Shown here: positions 32,711 to 41,618 of the stretch, piece by piece | Layout: every line of letters starts with the position of its first letter | How positions within the stretch are numbered: position 1 is the stretch's first letter | Source of the DNA: Paracoccaceae bacterium | GTDB lineage: Bacteria > Pseudomonadota > Alphaproteobacteria > Rhodobacterales > Rhodobacteraceae | Length of the DNA stretch: 64,000 nucleotides | Assembly (NCBI GenBank): GCA_026710155.1 | Contig: JAPORQ010000022.1 | Span: 1-64,000 of the forward strand | Direction: 5' to 3' | Notes under the pieces: generated by a model | Told to the model about the DNA's origin: nothing | Databases searched by the model: none | Seen by the model: only the letters and a program-made list of their open reading frames with translations | Program-made: the position numbers and the translations under genes

Positions 32711-34303
32711 ATGGCTGATACCTTTGATTTCATAGTTGTAGGAGGAGGCTCCGCAGGTTGTGTGGTTGCTTCACGCCTCAGTGAAGACCCTTCGGTAAGT
32801 GTATTGCTTCTGGAAGCCGGGGGAAGCGACCGACATCCACTCTACCACTTACCTGCCGGGTTTGCCAAGATGACCAAGGGGATTGGATCCTGGGGCTGGG
32901 AAACCGTTCCCCAAACCCACATGAAAAATCGAGTGTTTAACTATACCCAGGCCAAGATCATAGGTGGCGGTTCAACCATCAACGCCCAGATTTACACCCG
33001 TGGTAACCCCCTTGATTATGATGAATGGCAGCAAATGGGGTGTCATGGCTGGTCATATGATAATGTGTTGCCTTATTTCCGCAAGGCGGAAGACAATGAC
33101 ACCTACGACAATGAATATCATGGGCAAGGTGGACCACTGGGTGTATCACAACCTTCGGCACCACTCCCCATATGCGAAGCCTATTTCAAGGCAGCCGAAG
33201 CCCTTGGCATACCCAAAAACAATGATGTGAACGGTCCAAAACAGGACGGTGTTGCCTATTACCAGCTTACTCAAAGGAATGCTCTTCGGTCTTCTTCTGC
33301 AAAGGCTTATCTGGGATCAGCCCGTCAGCGTAAAAATCTTGACAGACGCCTGGGTTGCAATGTTTCCGGGATTATTGTGGAAAACCATGAGGCCAAAGGA
33401 GTGGTGCTGATTGATGGCAGCAGGATTTTTGCAAAACGTGAGGTCATACTCTCTTCGGGTGCGATAGGTACCCCCCGCTTACTCCTGCTTTCTGGCATTG
33501 GCCCGGCTGGTCATCTGAATAGTCTCGGTATTGATGTAGTTTTCGACCAACCTCAGGTCGGTGAAAACCTTCAGGACCACCTTGATCTTTATTGCATTTG
33601 CCAGGTTTCAGGGCCTTTTACCTATGATCGATTCGCCAAGTTGCACTTGTCTGCCGTGGCTTTCATGCAATTCCTGTTGACGCGCAGGGGGCCTGTTGCC
33701 TCCAGCCTGTTCGAGACCGGTGGATTTTGGTATGCCGATCCGGATGCACGTTCGCCTGACATGCAATTTCATCTTGGTCTGGGTACAGGTATAGAGAAAG
33801 GTGTGAAATATATGCCACAGGGCGGTGTAACTTTAAATTCATGTTACCTCAGACCACGCTCAAGGGGTACTGTAAGATTACAAAGCAAGGATCCGTTCGA
33901 AACCCCCTTGATAGATCCAAATTATCTTGAGGATCGACGGGATAGGGAGATGTCAATCCGTGGTTTGAAATTGACTCAGACCATCCTTTCTCAAAAGCCC
34001 CTGCAACCATTTATCCGATCTGAGCAACTTCCTGGTCCAAACGTCAAGAGCGAAGAGGAATATTTTGATTTTATCTGTGAGCATTCGAAAACTTCCCACC
34101 ATTGTGTTGGAACTTGTCGTATGGGTTCAGACGACAATGCAGTCCTTGATACCCGTCTCCGCTTCAGGGGAATCAGTGGCCTTAGAATTGTTGACAATTC
34201 AATCATGCCGAGAATAATCTCTTCCAATACAAATGCTGCAGCAATCATGATTGGGGAAAAGGCCGCCGACATGATTCGGGAGGATTGCGGTTTGTCGAAA
34301 TGA
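32711..34303 (+). CDS. GMC-family FAD oxidoreductase (choline dehydrogenase-like)
   Basis: A 530-residue GMC flavoenzyme. FDFIVVGGGSAGCVVASRL binds the FAD dinucleotide; the GGSTINAQIYTRGNPLDYD segment and SSGAIGTPRLLLLSGIGP are the two GMC signatures. The C-terminal active-site region is TSHHCVGTCRMGSD with the second motif NTNAAAIMIGEKAADMI. The family oxidises primary or secondary alcohols, including choline and sugars. Here, between an SDR and a DUF993 gene, a sugar or cyclitol alcohol is more likely than choline, because no betaine-aldehyde dehydrogenase or BetI is present. No signal peptide. Confidence 0.88.
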   Translation: MADTFDFIVVGGGSAGCVVASRLSEDPSVSVLLLEAGGSDRHPLYHLPAGFAKMTKGIGSWGWETVPQTHMKNRVFNYTQAKIIGGGSTINAQIYTRGNPLDYDEWQQMGCHGWSYDNVLPYFRKAEDNDTYDNEYHGQGGPLGVSQPSAPLPICEAYFKAAEALGIPKNNDVNGPKQDGVAYYQLTQRNALRSSSAKAYLGSARQRKNLDRRLGCNVSGIIVENHEAKGVVLIDGSRIFAKREVILSSGAIGTPRLLLLSGIGPAGHLNSLGIDVVFDQPQVGENLQDHLDLYCICQVSGPFTYDRFAKLHLSAVAFMQFLLTRRGPVASSLFETGGFWYADPDARSPDMQFHLGLGTGIEKGVKYMPQGGVTLNSCYLRPRSRGTVRLQSKDPFETPLIDPNYLEDRRDREMSIRGLKLTQTILSQKPLQPFIRSEQLPGPNVKSEEEYFDFICEHSKTSHHCVGTCRMGSDDNAVLDTRLRFRGISGLRIVDNSIMPRIISSNTNAAAIMIGEKAADMIREDCGLSK

Positions 34304-34338
34304 GTTTTTTATTCCATAGAAGTGAAAATTAATCTGCC

Positions 34339-35502
34339 ATGATAAATTTGCCAACCTACCAAAATTCCCTGAAACCATACAAGCTTTCCGGCAAGTCCAT
34401 TTTACCGCGTCCAACCGAAGTTGATTTTACCCGTACTGCCTTTGCAGCGTCACATGTTGTTTCAAATCCTCTGGACGAAAGGGATCCTTGGAATGGTCGG
34501 CCTTCAATTGACTGGGACAATACACTGCAATTCAGACATTTTCTTTGGACTCAGGGACTTGGGCTTGCCGAAGCCATGGATACCGCTCAACGAGGTATGG
34601 GTTTAGACTGGCCAACAGCAAAAGAACTCATTGAACGTACCATGCGGGAAGCCAAGGCACACCCTCAAAACCCAAGGGTTGCCTGTGGTGCTGGAACGGA
34701 TCAATATCCAGTGGATGAATTGACCGATTTGAATAAAATTACAGCCGCCTACACGGAGCAAATGGAAACCGTTGAAACTGCCGGAGGTCAAGTAATTATA
34801 ATGGCCAGTCGTGCCATGGCAAAATATTCAAGGGGTCCCGATAATTATATCAGCGTTTATTCAAAACTTATTTCCCAAGCAGTTAAACCTGTGGTATTGC
34901 ATTGGCTTGGTGATATGTTTGACCCGGCTCTCAAAGGTTACTGGGGACATGTAAACGTAAATGAAGCTTCTGAAACCGTCCTGGATATCATTAACTCCCA
35001 TCCTGAAAAAATTGACGGGATCAAAATTAGTCTTTTGGACCAGGGAATGGAAGAACGTTTTAGGGCACAATTACCTGAAGGGATAAAACTGTATACGGGT
35101 GATGATTTCAACTATCCACAACTGATTGCAGGTGATGGAAAAAACTTTTCAGATGCCCTGCTAGGCATATTTGCAGCAATCTCACCTGTTGCGGCCCAGG
35201 CACTGGAAGCTCTGGCACAAGGAAACCTGACAAGATATCATGAACTTTTTTCTCCAACTGTTCCATTGAGCCGGGAAATATTCAAGGCTCCAACCCAATA
35301 TTACAAGGCCGGGATCGCTTTTCTGGCCTGGTTGAACGGAATCCAAAGTCATTTCGTAATGCCTTTTGGTTTGCAGTCTTCCCGGGAAATTGCTCACTAT
35401 GCTGAGATATTTCGTCTTGGTGACATCTCAGGGCTGTTGGCAAATCCCGATTTGGCAACCCATCGAATGCAAGCTTTGCTTAAACTTCATGGTGTGGACT
35501 GA
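34339..35502 (+). CDS. DUF993 family protein (dihydrodipicolinate synthase-like)
   Basis: The 387 residues match the DUF993 family, a TIM-barrel group distantly related to DapA-type aldolases. Marker stretches are DERDPWNGRPSIDWD, FRHFLWTQGLGLAEAMDTAQRG, VVLHWLGDMFDPALKGYWG and GIKISLLDQGMEE, where the lysine after DGI sits where a Schiff-base lysine would be expected. Function is unproven; these genes appear in sugar and cyclitol catabolic clusters. It overlaps the LacI gene start by one base (TGATG), tying enzyme and regulator together. Confidence 0.82.
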   Translation: MINLPTYQNSLKPYKLSGKSILPRPTEVDFTRTAFAASHVVSNPLDERDPWNGRPSIDWDNTLQFRHFLWTQGLGLAEAMDTAQRGMGLDWPTAKELIERTMREAKAHPQNPRVACGAGTDQYPVDELTDLNKITAAYTEQMETVETAGGQVIIMASRAMAKYSRGPDNYISVYSKLISQAVKPVVLHWLGDMFDPALKGYWGHVNVNEASETVLDIINSHPEKIDGIKISLLDQGMEERFRAQLPEGIKLYTGDDFNYPQLIAGDGKNFSDALLGIFAAISPVAAQALEALAQGNLTRYHELFSPTVPLSREIFKAPTQYYKAGIAFLAWLNGIQSHFVMPFGLQSSREIAHYAEIFRLGDISGLLANPDLATHRMQALLKLHGVD

Positions 35503-36524
35503 TGCCCCCAGCCAAAAGACCTACAATCAATGATGTTGCAGAACGTGCCGGTGTATCAAAATCAACGGTTTCCCTGGTATTGAAAGGTTCAAAATCAATC
35601 AAATCGGAAAAACGTTTAGCCGTCCTCGGGGCCATCAGAGAATTAAACTATGTTAAGAACCGTGCAGCAGCGACCTTGAGAGGTTTGAGTACCGGCCTGA
35701 TCGGATTGATCATCAATGACCTCCGAAATCCATTCTTTACTGAATTTTCCGTATCTGCCCAGATGGAATTTTCTCGCCAGAACTATGCAACGGTAATCGC
35801 CAATTGCAATGAAGATGCCAAAATCCAGGAACAAACAATCAAGTCAATGCTTGAGCATGATGTGGCCGCTTTCCTGATTTCACCATGTTATGGTGAGGTC
35901 AACAATGCCATTGAAGCAATTTTGCGTTCCGGTTTACCGGTATTACAGGTGTTGAGACGGGTGAATACCCCCAAGTTCAGCTTGCCTTTTTTTACACCTG
36001 ATTATACTGAAGGTAGTCGACTTGCTGTCAAGCATTTGCTTGATCAGGACATAACAAAGATTGCCTTTGTCGGAGGTGTTGAAGGTACGGAAATTTCCCA
36101 AGACCGAATGAAGGGTTATTTGGCCGAAATGGCTTTGAGAAACCTTCCCATCAAGGTATTTCATGGCAAGTCGACCCGTTGTTTTGGAATTGACATGGCC
36201 GACCTGATTATCGATAAACATTCGGATATTGAAGCCACGATTTGCTTCAATGACCTCGTGGCCATTGGTATGCTAACCAGGTTTGCCGCGCGAAATATCA
36301 ATGTTGGCAAGGATTTTTTTGTGGTGGGGTTTGATGACATCGAGGAGGCACAACTTTCATTTCCACCGTTGACTACGGTACGTTGCAACATATCAAGGTT
36401 TGGCCGCCAAAGTGCGATCAAATTATTGAATATGATGGATCAAGGCAATGAAGGTCAGCCTATCGAGGCATCTGCCGTCGAATTGCTGGTCCGTGGATCA
36501 AGTTGCAGGCCGGCAAAGGGATGA
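35502..36524 (+). CDS. LacI-family transcriptional regulator
   Basis: A 340-residue regulator with an N-terminal LacI helix-turn-helix (TINDVAERAGVSKSTVSLVL) and hinge helix (AAATLRG), then a periplasmic-binding-protein-like effector domain (TGLIGLIINDLRNPFFTEF ... VVGFDDIEEAQLSFPPLTTV). It is likely a sugar-responsive repressor of the surrounding genes. Palindromes of the form TGGAACGTTCCA, which fit the typical LacI operator with a central CG, lie upstream of 27447 (two), 36660 (one) and 31942 (one imperfect). The effector is probably the imported sugar or an early metabolite. Confidence 0.93.
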   Translation: MPPAKRPTINDVAERAGVSKSTVSLVLKGSKSIKSEKRLAVLGAIRELNYVKNRAAATLRGLSTGLIGLIINDLRNPFFTEFSVSAQMEFSRQNYATVIANCNEDAKIQEQTIKSMLEHDVAAFLISPCYGEVNNAIEAILRSGLPVLQVLRRVNTPKFSLPFFTPDYTEGSRLAVKHLLDQDITKIAFVGGVEGTEISQDRMKGYLAEMALRNLPIKVFHGKSTRCFGIDMADLIIDKHSDIEATICFNDLVAIGMLTRFAARNINVGKDFFVVGFDDIEEAQLSFPPLTTVRCNISRFGRQSAIKLLNMMDQGNEGQPIEASAVELLVRGSSCRPAKG

Positions 36525-36583
36525 CTCGATGCCAACCTGAATCTTGGGAGCATATGACAATGATGTAATTTATTACCCGATTA

Positions 36584-36637
36584 TTGACATGATTATTGTT
36601 ATTGACTAAATCCAAATGACGTGTTGGAACGTTCCAA
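36584..36637 (+). promoter_or_regulatory. promoter with LacI-type operator before the Gfo/Idh/MocA gene
   Basis: TTGACA at 36584-36589, 17 bases, then TAAATC (36607-36612) form a sigma70-like promoter. The perfect palindrome TTGGAACGTTCCAA (36624-36637) starts 11 bases later, where a bound repressor would block escape. GGAGG (36650-36654) and ATG 36660 follow. The operator is the same as upstream of the sugar ABC operon. Confidence 0.72.
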
Positions 36638-36659
36638 AATTTTTTCATGGAGGTTTTTG

Positions 36660-37661
36660 ATGAAATGGGGATTGATCGGCGCCAGTACCATAGCCGAACA
36701 GTTTATGATTGATGCTATAGAAAGCCAGCAAGGAAACAAGGTGGCTGCCGTTCTTAGCGGGGATGCAGAACGTGGACAGGCTTTTGCCAACAAAAATGGA
36801 ATTGGACGGTCAACGACCGATATTGATGAACTTCTTGGGGATCAGTCCATAGGGGCGGTCTACATATCAACAACCAATGAAAAACATTACCCGCAAGCCA
36901 TCAAATCGCTTGCCGCCGGCAAGCATGTTATGTGCGAAAAGCCTTTGGCAATGCACATTGAAGATGCTTGCGAGATGGTATCTGCAGCCACCAGGGCAAA
37001 TGTTGTTTTTGCAACAAACCACCATTTGAGAAATGCCGGTTCCCATCTCAAGATCAAGGAACTCATTGCTGAGGGCAGGGTTGGTGAAGTTCAAGCCATT
37101 CGAGTGGGACATGCCGTCTATCTGCCGCCTCACCTGCACGGTTGGCGTATAAACAATCCCCAGGCTGGTGGGGGCGTTATTCCTGATATCGTGGTGCACG
37201 ATGCCGATACTGTTCGCTTTCATTTGGAAGAGGATCCTGTTGATGTCGTGGCCATCGAACGTTCGGAAAGCCTGGGAAAAAATGTGGAAGACAGTGTCAT
37301 GTCCATATGGCAGATGCCTTCGGGAATTCTGGTTGAAACCCATGAAGGATTCACCGTCAGGCATGCCGGAACCTCGTACGAGGTCCATGGAACTGAGGGA
37401 TCGATTTTCGCCCGTGGGATCATGACCCAGCAACCGGTAGGGGAAATCCTCCTGCGCCGGGAAAACCAAACCGAGGTTCAACAATTCAGCGGTCACAACC
37501 TTTATCATCGTGCGATGCGTCTCTTCATGGAGGCAATCAAGAAAGGGAAATCCCCGTCTGCAACAGGAACTGACGGCATCAAATCCCTTGCTGTGGCTCT
37601 GGCCGTAAAAGAAGCTGCAACATCAGGTCAACGTGTCAAAGTAAATTATGGTGGAACCTGA
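36660..37661 (+). CDS. Gfo/Idh/MocA-family oxidoreductase
   Basis: A 333-residue NAD(P)-dependent dehydrogenase: Rossmann start MKWGLIGASTIAEQFMIDA, the CEKPLAM motif with its catalytic lysine at residue about 95, and a C-terminal alpha/beta dimer domain (GGGVIPDIVVHDADTVRF supplies the conserved aspartate and histidine). The family oxidises sugars, cyclitols such as inositol, and related compounds. I start at ATG 36660 behind GGAGG. It is first in a unit with CoA-transferase and hydratase genes and directly downstream of a LacI-type operator. Confidence 0.9.
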   Translation: MKWGLIGASTIAEQFMIDAIESQQGNKVAAVLSGDAERGQAFANKNGIGRSTTDIDELLGDQSIGAVYISTTNEKHYPQAIKSLAAGKHVMCEKPLAMHIEDACEMVSAATRANVVFATNHHLRNAGSHLKIKELIAEGRVGEVQAIRVGHAVYLPPHLHGWRINNPQAGGGVIPDIVVHDADTVRFHLEEDPVDVVAIERSESLGKNVEDSVMSIWQMPSGILVETHEGFTVRHAGTSYEVHGTEGSIFARGIMTQQPVGEILLRRENQTEVQQFSGHNLYHRAMRLFMEAIKKGKSPSATGTDGIKSLAVALAVKEAATSGQRVKVNYGGT

Positions 37662-37662
37662 T

Positions 37663-39231
37663 ATGTCAAAATTGGTATCCACACGGGAGGCAGTATCCCA
37701 TATTGGGGATGGTAATGTGGTTGCCGTGTCTTCATCATCCGGATTGTGTTGCCCGGATCAGGTATTGAAGTCAATGGGTGAACGCTTTGAAGAATCTGGG
37801 CACCCGAAAGATATCACAGCACTTCTACCCATCGCTGCTGGAGACATGTATGGTATCAAGGGAATAGACCATATTGCCAAGGATGGTCTTCTCAAGCGAG
37901 TACTTGCCGGTTCCTATCCGAGCGGACCCTCTTCAAAAGAAATGCCGGCCATTTGGGCAATGATCGTCGAAGACCGTGTCGCTGCCTACAACATACCCTC
38001 CGGAATCATGTTTGACATGTTTCGTGACGTGGCTGCCCACCGTCCGGGAGTCTTGACTCAGGTGGGAATGGAAACCTATGTTGATCCCTTAAGGGAAGGC
38101 TGTGCCATGAACCCAAGGGCTTCAGCTCAGCCGATTGTAAATCGTATCGACCTGTTTGGGGAAACCTGGCTGCATTTTCCAAACATCATACCGAATGTGG
38201 TGATCATCCGGGCCACAACTGCGGACGAGCGGGGCAACCTCTCGTTTGAACATGAGGGCACATTTCTTGGGACTCGTGACCTTTCAATAGCAACCAGAAG
38301 CCACAAGGGGCTGGTCATAGCCCAGGTCAAAAGAATTACAGCAGATGGACTGCTTCGGCCAAATGAGGTTCATGTTCCAGGTCATTTGGTTGATTTTATT
38401 GTGGTTGATCCCGACCAGAAACAAACCACCAATACGGATTACGACCCTGCAATTTCAGGTGAAATCCGGCGACCCTGGAATGGTTTTTCCCATATGGACC
38501 ATGGAATCGAAAAAGTGATCGCCCGCCGGGCGGCAATGGAACTCAAATCGGGGAATACGGCTGTATTGGGATTTGGTATTTCAGCGAATGTGCCTAGGAT
38601 CCTGATCGAGGAGGGGTATACGCAAGATGTGAATTGGGCCATTGAACAAGGTGCGGTTGGTGGTGTTCCCCTGACAGGTTTCGCTTTTGGTTGTTCAGTC
38701 AATGCCGATACCATTTTACCCTCGCCAACCCAGTTTACCTATTTTCAGGGAGGTGGCTTTGATACTTGTTTCCTTTCCTTCATGGAAGTAGATGTCAACG
38801 GCAATGTCAATGTTTCAAAATTGGGAAAGAAACCTTATTTGACGGCAGGTTGCGGTGGTTTTGTCGATATTACGGCCAATGCCCGCAATATTGTATTCCT
38901 GGGTTATTTTGAAGCCGGTGCGGATCTTGAACTATCGCCAAAAGGCATAAGGGTCAATGAAAAGGGGAAATTTACCAAGTTCGTTGAAGAGGTTGAGCAT
39001 GTTACTTTTGCAGGTCGCAGGGCCCAAGCCCGTGGTCAAAAATTCATTTATATCACGGAACGTTGTGTGGTTCATCTTGAGGATGGGTTGGTGGCCACTG
39101 AAATAATGCCTGGAATTGATCCTTCCAAAGATATCGTCGAAGCCACCCATGGTCGGGTCAGGATTGCCGAAAATGCTACCCAAATGCCACTATCCCTTCT
39201 TGATGAAAGTCCCATGGGGTTAATATTGTGA
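37663..39231 (+). CDS. family I acyl-CoA:acetate/3-keto acid CoA-transferase
   Basis: The 522-residue fused alpha-beta CoA-transferase resembles propionate CoA-transferase and YdiF. Alpha part: STREAVSHIGDGNVVAVSSS and the LAGSYPSGPSSKEMPA region; beta part: GFGISANVPRILIEEG with the catalytic glutamate in WAIEQGAVGGVPLTGF. It would activate a short acid by taking CoA from acetyl-CoA. I start at ATG 37663, just after the stop of the upstream gene, rather than ATG 37648, which overlaps it. It overlaps the next gene (GTGA). Its presence shows that the pathway ends in acyl-CoA chemistry. Confidence 0.88.
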   Translation: MSKLVSTREAVSHIGDGNVVAVSSSSGLCCPDQVLKSMGERFEESGHPKDITALLPIAAGDMYGIKGIDHIAKDGLLKRVLAGSYPSGPSSKEMPAIWAMIVEDRVAAYNIPSGIMFDMFRDVAAHRPGVLTQVGMETYVDPLREGCAMNPRASAQPIVNRIDLFGETWLHFPNIIPNVVIIRATTADERGNLSFEHEGTFLGTRDLSIATRSHKGLVIAQVKRITADGLLRPNEVHVPGHLVDFIVVDPDQKQTTNTDYDPAISGEIRRPWNGFSHMDHGIEKVIARRAAMELKSGNTAVLGFGISANVPRILIEEGYTQDVNWAIEQGAVGGVPLTGFAFGCSVNADTILPSPTQFTYFQGGGFDTCFLSFMEVDVNGNVNVSKLGKKPYLTAGCGGFVDITANARNIVFLGYFEAGADLELSPKGIRVNEKGKFTKFVEEVEHVTFAGRRAQARGQKFIYITERCVVHLEDGLVATEIMPGIDPSKDIVEATHGRVRIAENATQMPLSLLDESPMGLIL

Positions 39232-40035
39232 GCACGGTGGAATTCGAGATAAAGGGAACTCTGGCCGAACTTCGCCTGGTAAATCCGCAAAAGCTGAACG
39301 CCCTTTCCCGTCAAATGATCGAATCGATTGATGGTCATTGTGCCACCATCGAATCAAATCAGGACATTCGAGCCGTCCTTTTGACCGCTGAAGGAGAACG
39401 GGCCTTTTGTGTCGGTTTGGACATTCGTGATTGGGCAGGCCTGGATGCCCGGTCTTTTGCAAGGAATTGGGTTAAATGGGGTCATAGGGTTTTCGACCGA
39501 ATGTCCCGGCTTCCGGTTCCGGTAATTGCAGTCATAACGGGCCATACCTTTGGTGGAGGTCTAGAATTGGCAGCGAGTTGTGACTTGCGAACAGCAAGTC
39601 CAAATGCTTCTTTTGCCTTACCAGAAAAAGGTTTGGGCATTGTGCCCGGTTGGTCGGGAACACAGCGCCTTGCATGACAGATTCCCCATGCCATACTATA
39701 AGGAAATGGCTTTGACCGGCGCAAGAATCAGTTCTGAACGTGCTTATCAAATTGGTTTCCTGAATGCAGTTTCAGACAATCCAAAAGGGGCAGCAATGGA
39801 ATTGGCCAAAAAAATTGCCTCAACCGGCCCCCAAGCAGCAGAAACCACAAAATTGATGCTTGCTTCGGCAATGGGAGAAGATGTGGGTGCAAGTATAGAG
39901 GCTATTGCTTCAACCGCAGAAAAAGCGGAAGGTGTCGCCTCCTTTTTTGAAAAACGCAAACCAGATTTTGGCTCATACCAATATTGCCAAGACTCGGAGC
40001 GGAATTCCATTGGATGTAAAGAATACCTTCGGTAA
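39228..40035 (+). pseudogene. enoyl-CoA hydratase/isomerase, interrupted by a frameshift
   Basis: The first part (GTG 39228 to about 39674) has the crotonase features: AFCVGLDIRDWA and HTFGGGLELAASCDLR form the oxyanion hole, and LPEKGLGIVPGWSGTQRLA the catalytic loop. It then hits TGA at 39675-39677. The sequence continues in the next frame without loss of homology, PMPYYKEMALTGARISSERAYQIGF, to 40035. One extra base (or two missing) near 39675 explains this. It may be a true pseudogene, a strain-specific mutation or a sequencing error. If intact, it would hydrate or cleave the CoA ester made by the upstream transferase. The last 20 residues look unlike the family. Confidence 0.8.
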
Positions 40036-40055
40036 GTTCTCTCAGTAACTTTCTT

Positions 40056-41582
40056 GTGGGCCAATATAATTTTACAGGTGGCATAATCGAAAAAGCAGAT
40101 ATAGTAATAATCGGATCAGGGATGGGTGGGGCAACCATGGCTGCATCACTGGCAGATTCCTGCCGTCGGTTAGTCATACTCGAGCGGGGACACCATCTCG
40201 TTGAAAGTGACTTGTGCCGCAATGCCAAGGCCATATTCGGGCAAGGTGCTTTTCAAAACGATGAAACCTGGGACACACCAATTGGAAAAGAATTCAATCC
40301 CGGAAATTACTATTTCGTTGGGGGAAATAGCAAGCTGTATGGCGCTGCTCTCTTCCGTTTCAGAGCCGAGGATTTCGAGGAGATTAAACATATCGGGGGT
40401 ATTTCCCCGGCTTGGCCAATCACTTATCAGGAATTCGAACCCTGGTACCAAATGGCAGAAGATATGTATGAGGTCTGCGGTCACATTGGGGACGATCCTA
40501 CGGAACCTTTCCATTCCGGCAAGTATAGCAATTTGCCTGTTCCCCATGAAACATCCATCTTGGATGCGGCAAGCCGACTTGCAAAACAGGGGCTTTCACC
40601 AGCTCATCTGCCACTGGGTGTAGATATCAAGGCGTGGCTGGCAGGTGGGGAGACAGGTTGGGATGCTTATCCCAATACTGGTACAGGCAAGAAGGATGCC
40701 GAAAGCATCGGGATTGCAAAAGCCCTTGGACATGATTCCGTGCGTCTGGAGATAGGATGCATGGTAAAGCGATTGATATCTGATGAAAGTGGTCGGATCA
40801 CTGCTGTTGAATACCAGAAAGGAAACCGGATGGAACGCATCTCCGGCAAGATGGTGATATTATCTGCTGGAGCCGTGAATTCCGCGGCCATTCTATTGCA
40901 ATCGGCCAGTAATCATTATCCTGATGGTTTGGCCAATCGGTCAGACCAGGTTGGAAGAAATTTCATGAACCACAACACCCATGCAGTTCTTTCACTACAT
41001 CCATTTCGAAAAAACCCGTCAATTTACCAAAAAACACTTTATTTCAATGACTACTACCTTTCCGGTGGTCCCAACAATGAACCGCTTGGAAATGTTCAAC
41101 TTCTGGGCAAGATAACAGCACCCATCCTTGACAGCCAGATCAATCTTCCATACCCCATGATCGAATGGATTGCCCAACGTTCAATTGACTGGTATGTGAT
41201 GAGCGAGGATTTGCCAAATCCTGAAAGCAGGATGACCATAAGAAACGATCGCATCATACTTGATTGGCAAAGATCAAACTGGCAGGCGAATTCACTGCTG
41301 GTTTCCAAATTCAAAAATCACCTGCGCAAGGCTGGTTGGCCAATTGTTCTTTCAAAGGCATTCGACCGTACCGTACCTTCTCACCAATGTGGAACCGTAC
41401 GATTTGGCAACAGCCCCGAATCCTGCCCCTTGAATATTTGGTGCCAAGCACATGATCATTCCAACCTGTTTGTTGTGGATGCAAGCTTTTTGCCCAATTC
41501 AGCAGCTGTGAACCCGGCACTAACCATAGCGGCACAAGCATTAAGGGTAGCCGACCATATCAAGGAGAAACTCTTGAAGTGA
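40056..41582 (+). CDS. GMC-family oxidoreductase (gluconate 2-dehydrogenase-like branch)
   Basis: A 508-residue FAD enzyme: DIVIIGSGMGGATMAASLA, an LERG motif, VVGGNSKLYGAALFRFRAEDF and, at the end, PSHQCGTVRFGNSPESCPLN with VDASFLPNSAAVNPALTIAA. The C-terminal block with CGTxRxG and NPALTI is that of sugar-oxidising bacterial GMC proteins rather than choline dehydrogenase. No partner subunit gene (gluconate dehydrogenase subunit 3) is next to it and there is no signal peptide. Start is uncertain (GTG 40056, no strong ribosome site). The second GMC gene of the cluster. Confidence 0.82.
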   Translation: MGQYNFTGGIIEKADIVIIGSGMGGATMAASLADSCRRLVILERGHHLVESDLCRNAKAIFGQGAFQNDETWDTPIGKEFNPGNYYFVGGNSKLYGAALFRFRAEDFEEIKHIGGISPAWPITYQEFEPWYQMAEDMYEVCGHIGDDPTEPFHSGKYSNLPVPHETSILDAASRLAKQGLSPAHLPLGVDIKAWLAGGETGWDAYPNTGTGKKDAESIGIAKALGHDSVRLEIGCMVKRLISDESGRITAVEYQKGNRMERISGKMVILSAGAVNSAAILLQSASNHYPDGLANRSDQVGRNFMNHNTHAVLSLHPFRKNPSIYQKTLYFNDYYLSGGPNNEPLGNVQLLGKITAPILDSQINLPYPMIEWIAQRSIDWYVMSEDLPNPESRMTIRNDRIILDWQRSNWQANSLLVSKFKNHLRKAGWPIVLSKAFDRTVPSHQCGTVRFGNSPESCPLNIWCQAHDHSNLFVVDASFLPNSAAVNPALTIAAQALRVADHIKEKLLK

Positions 41583-41618
41583 GGTTGGGCATTAAAACGA
41601 TTGCAAGAGATCGGACAC

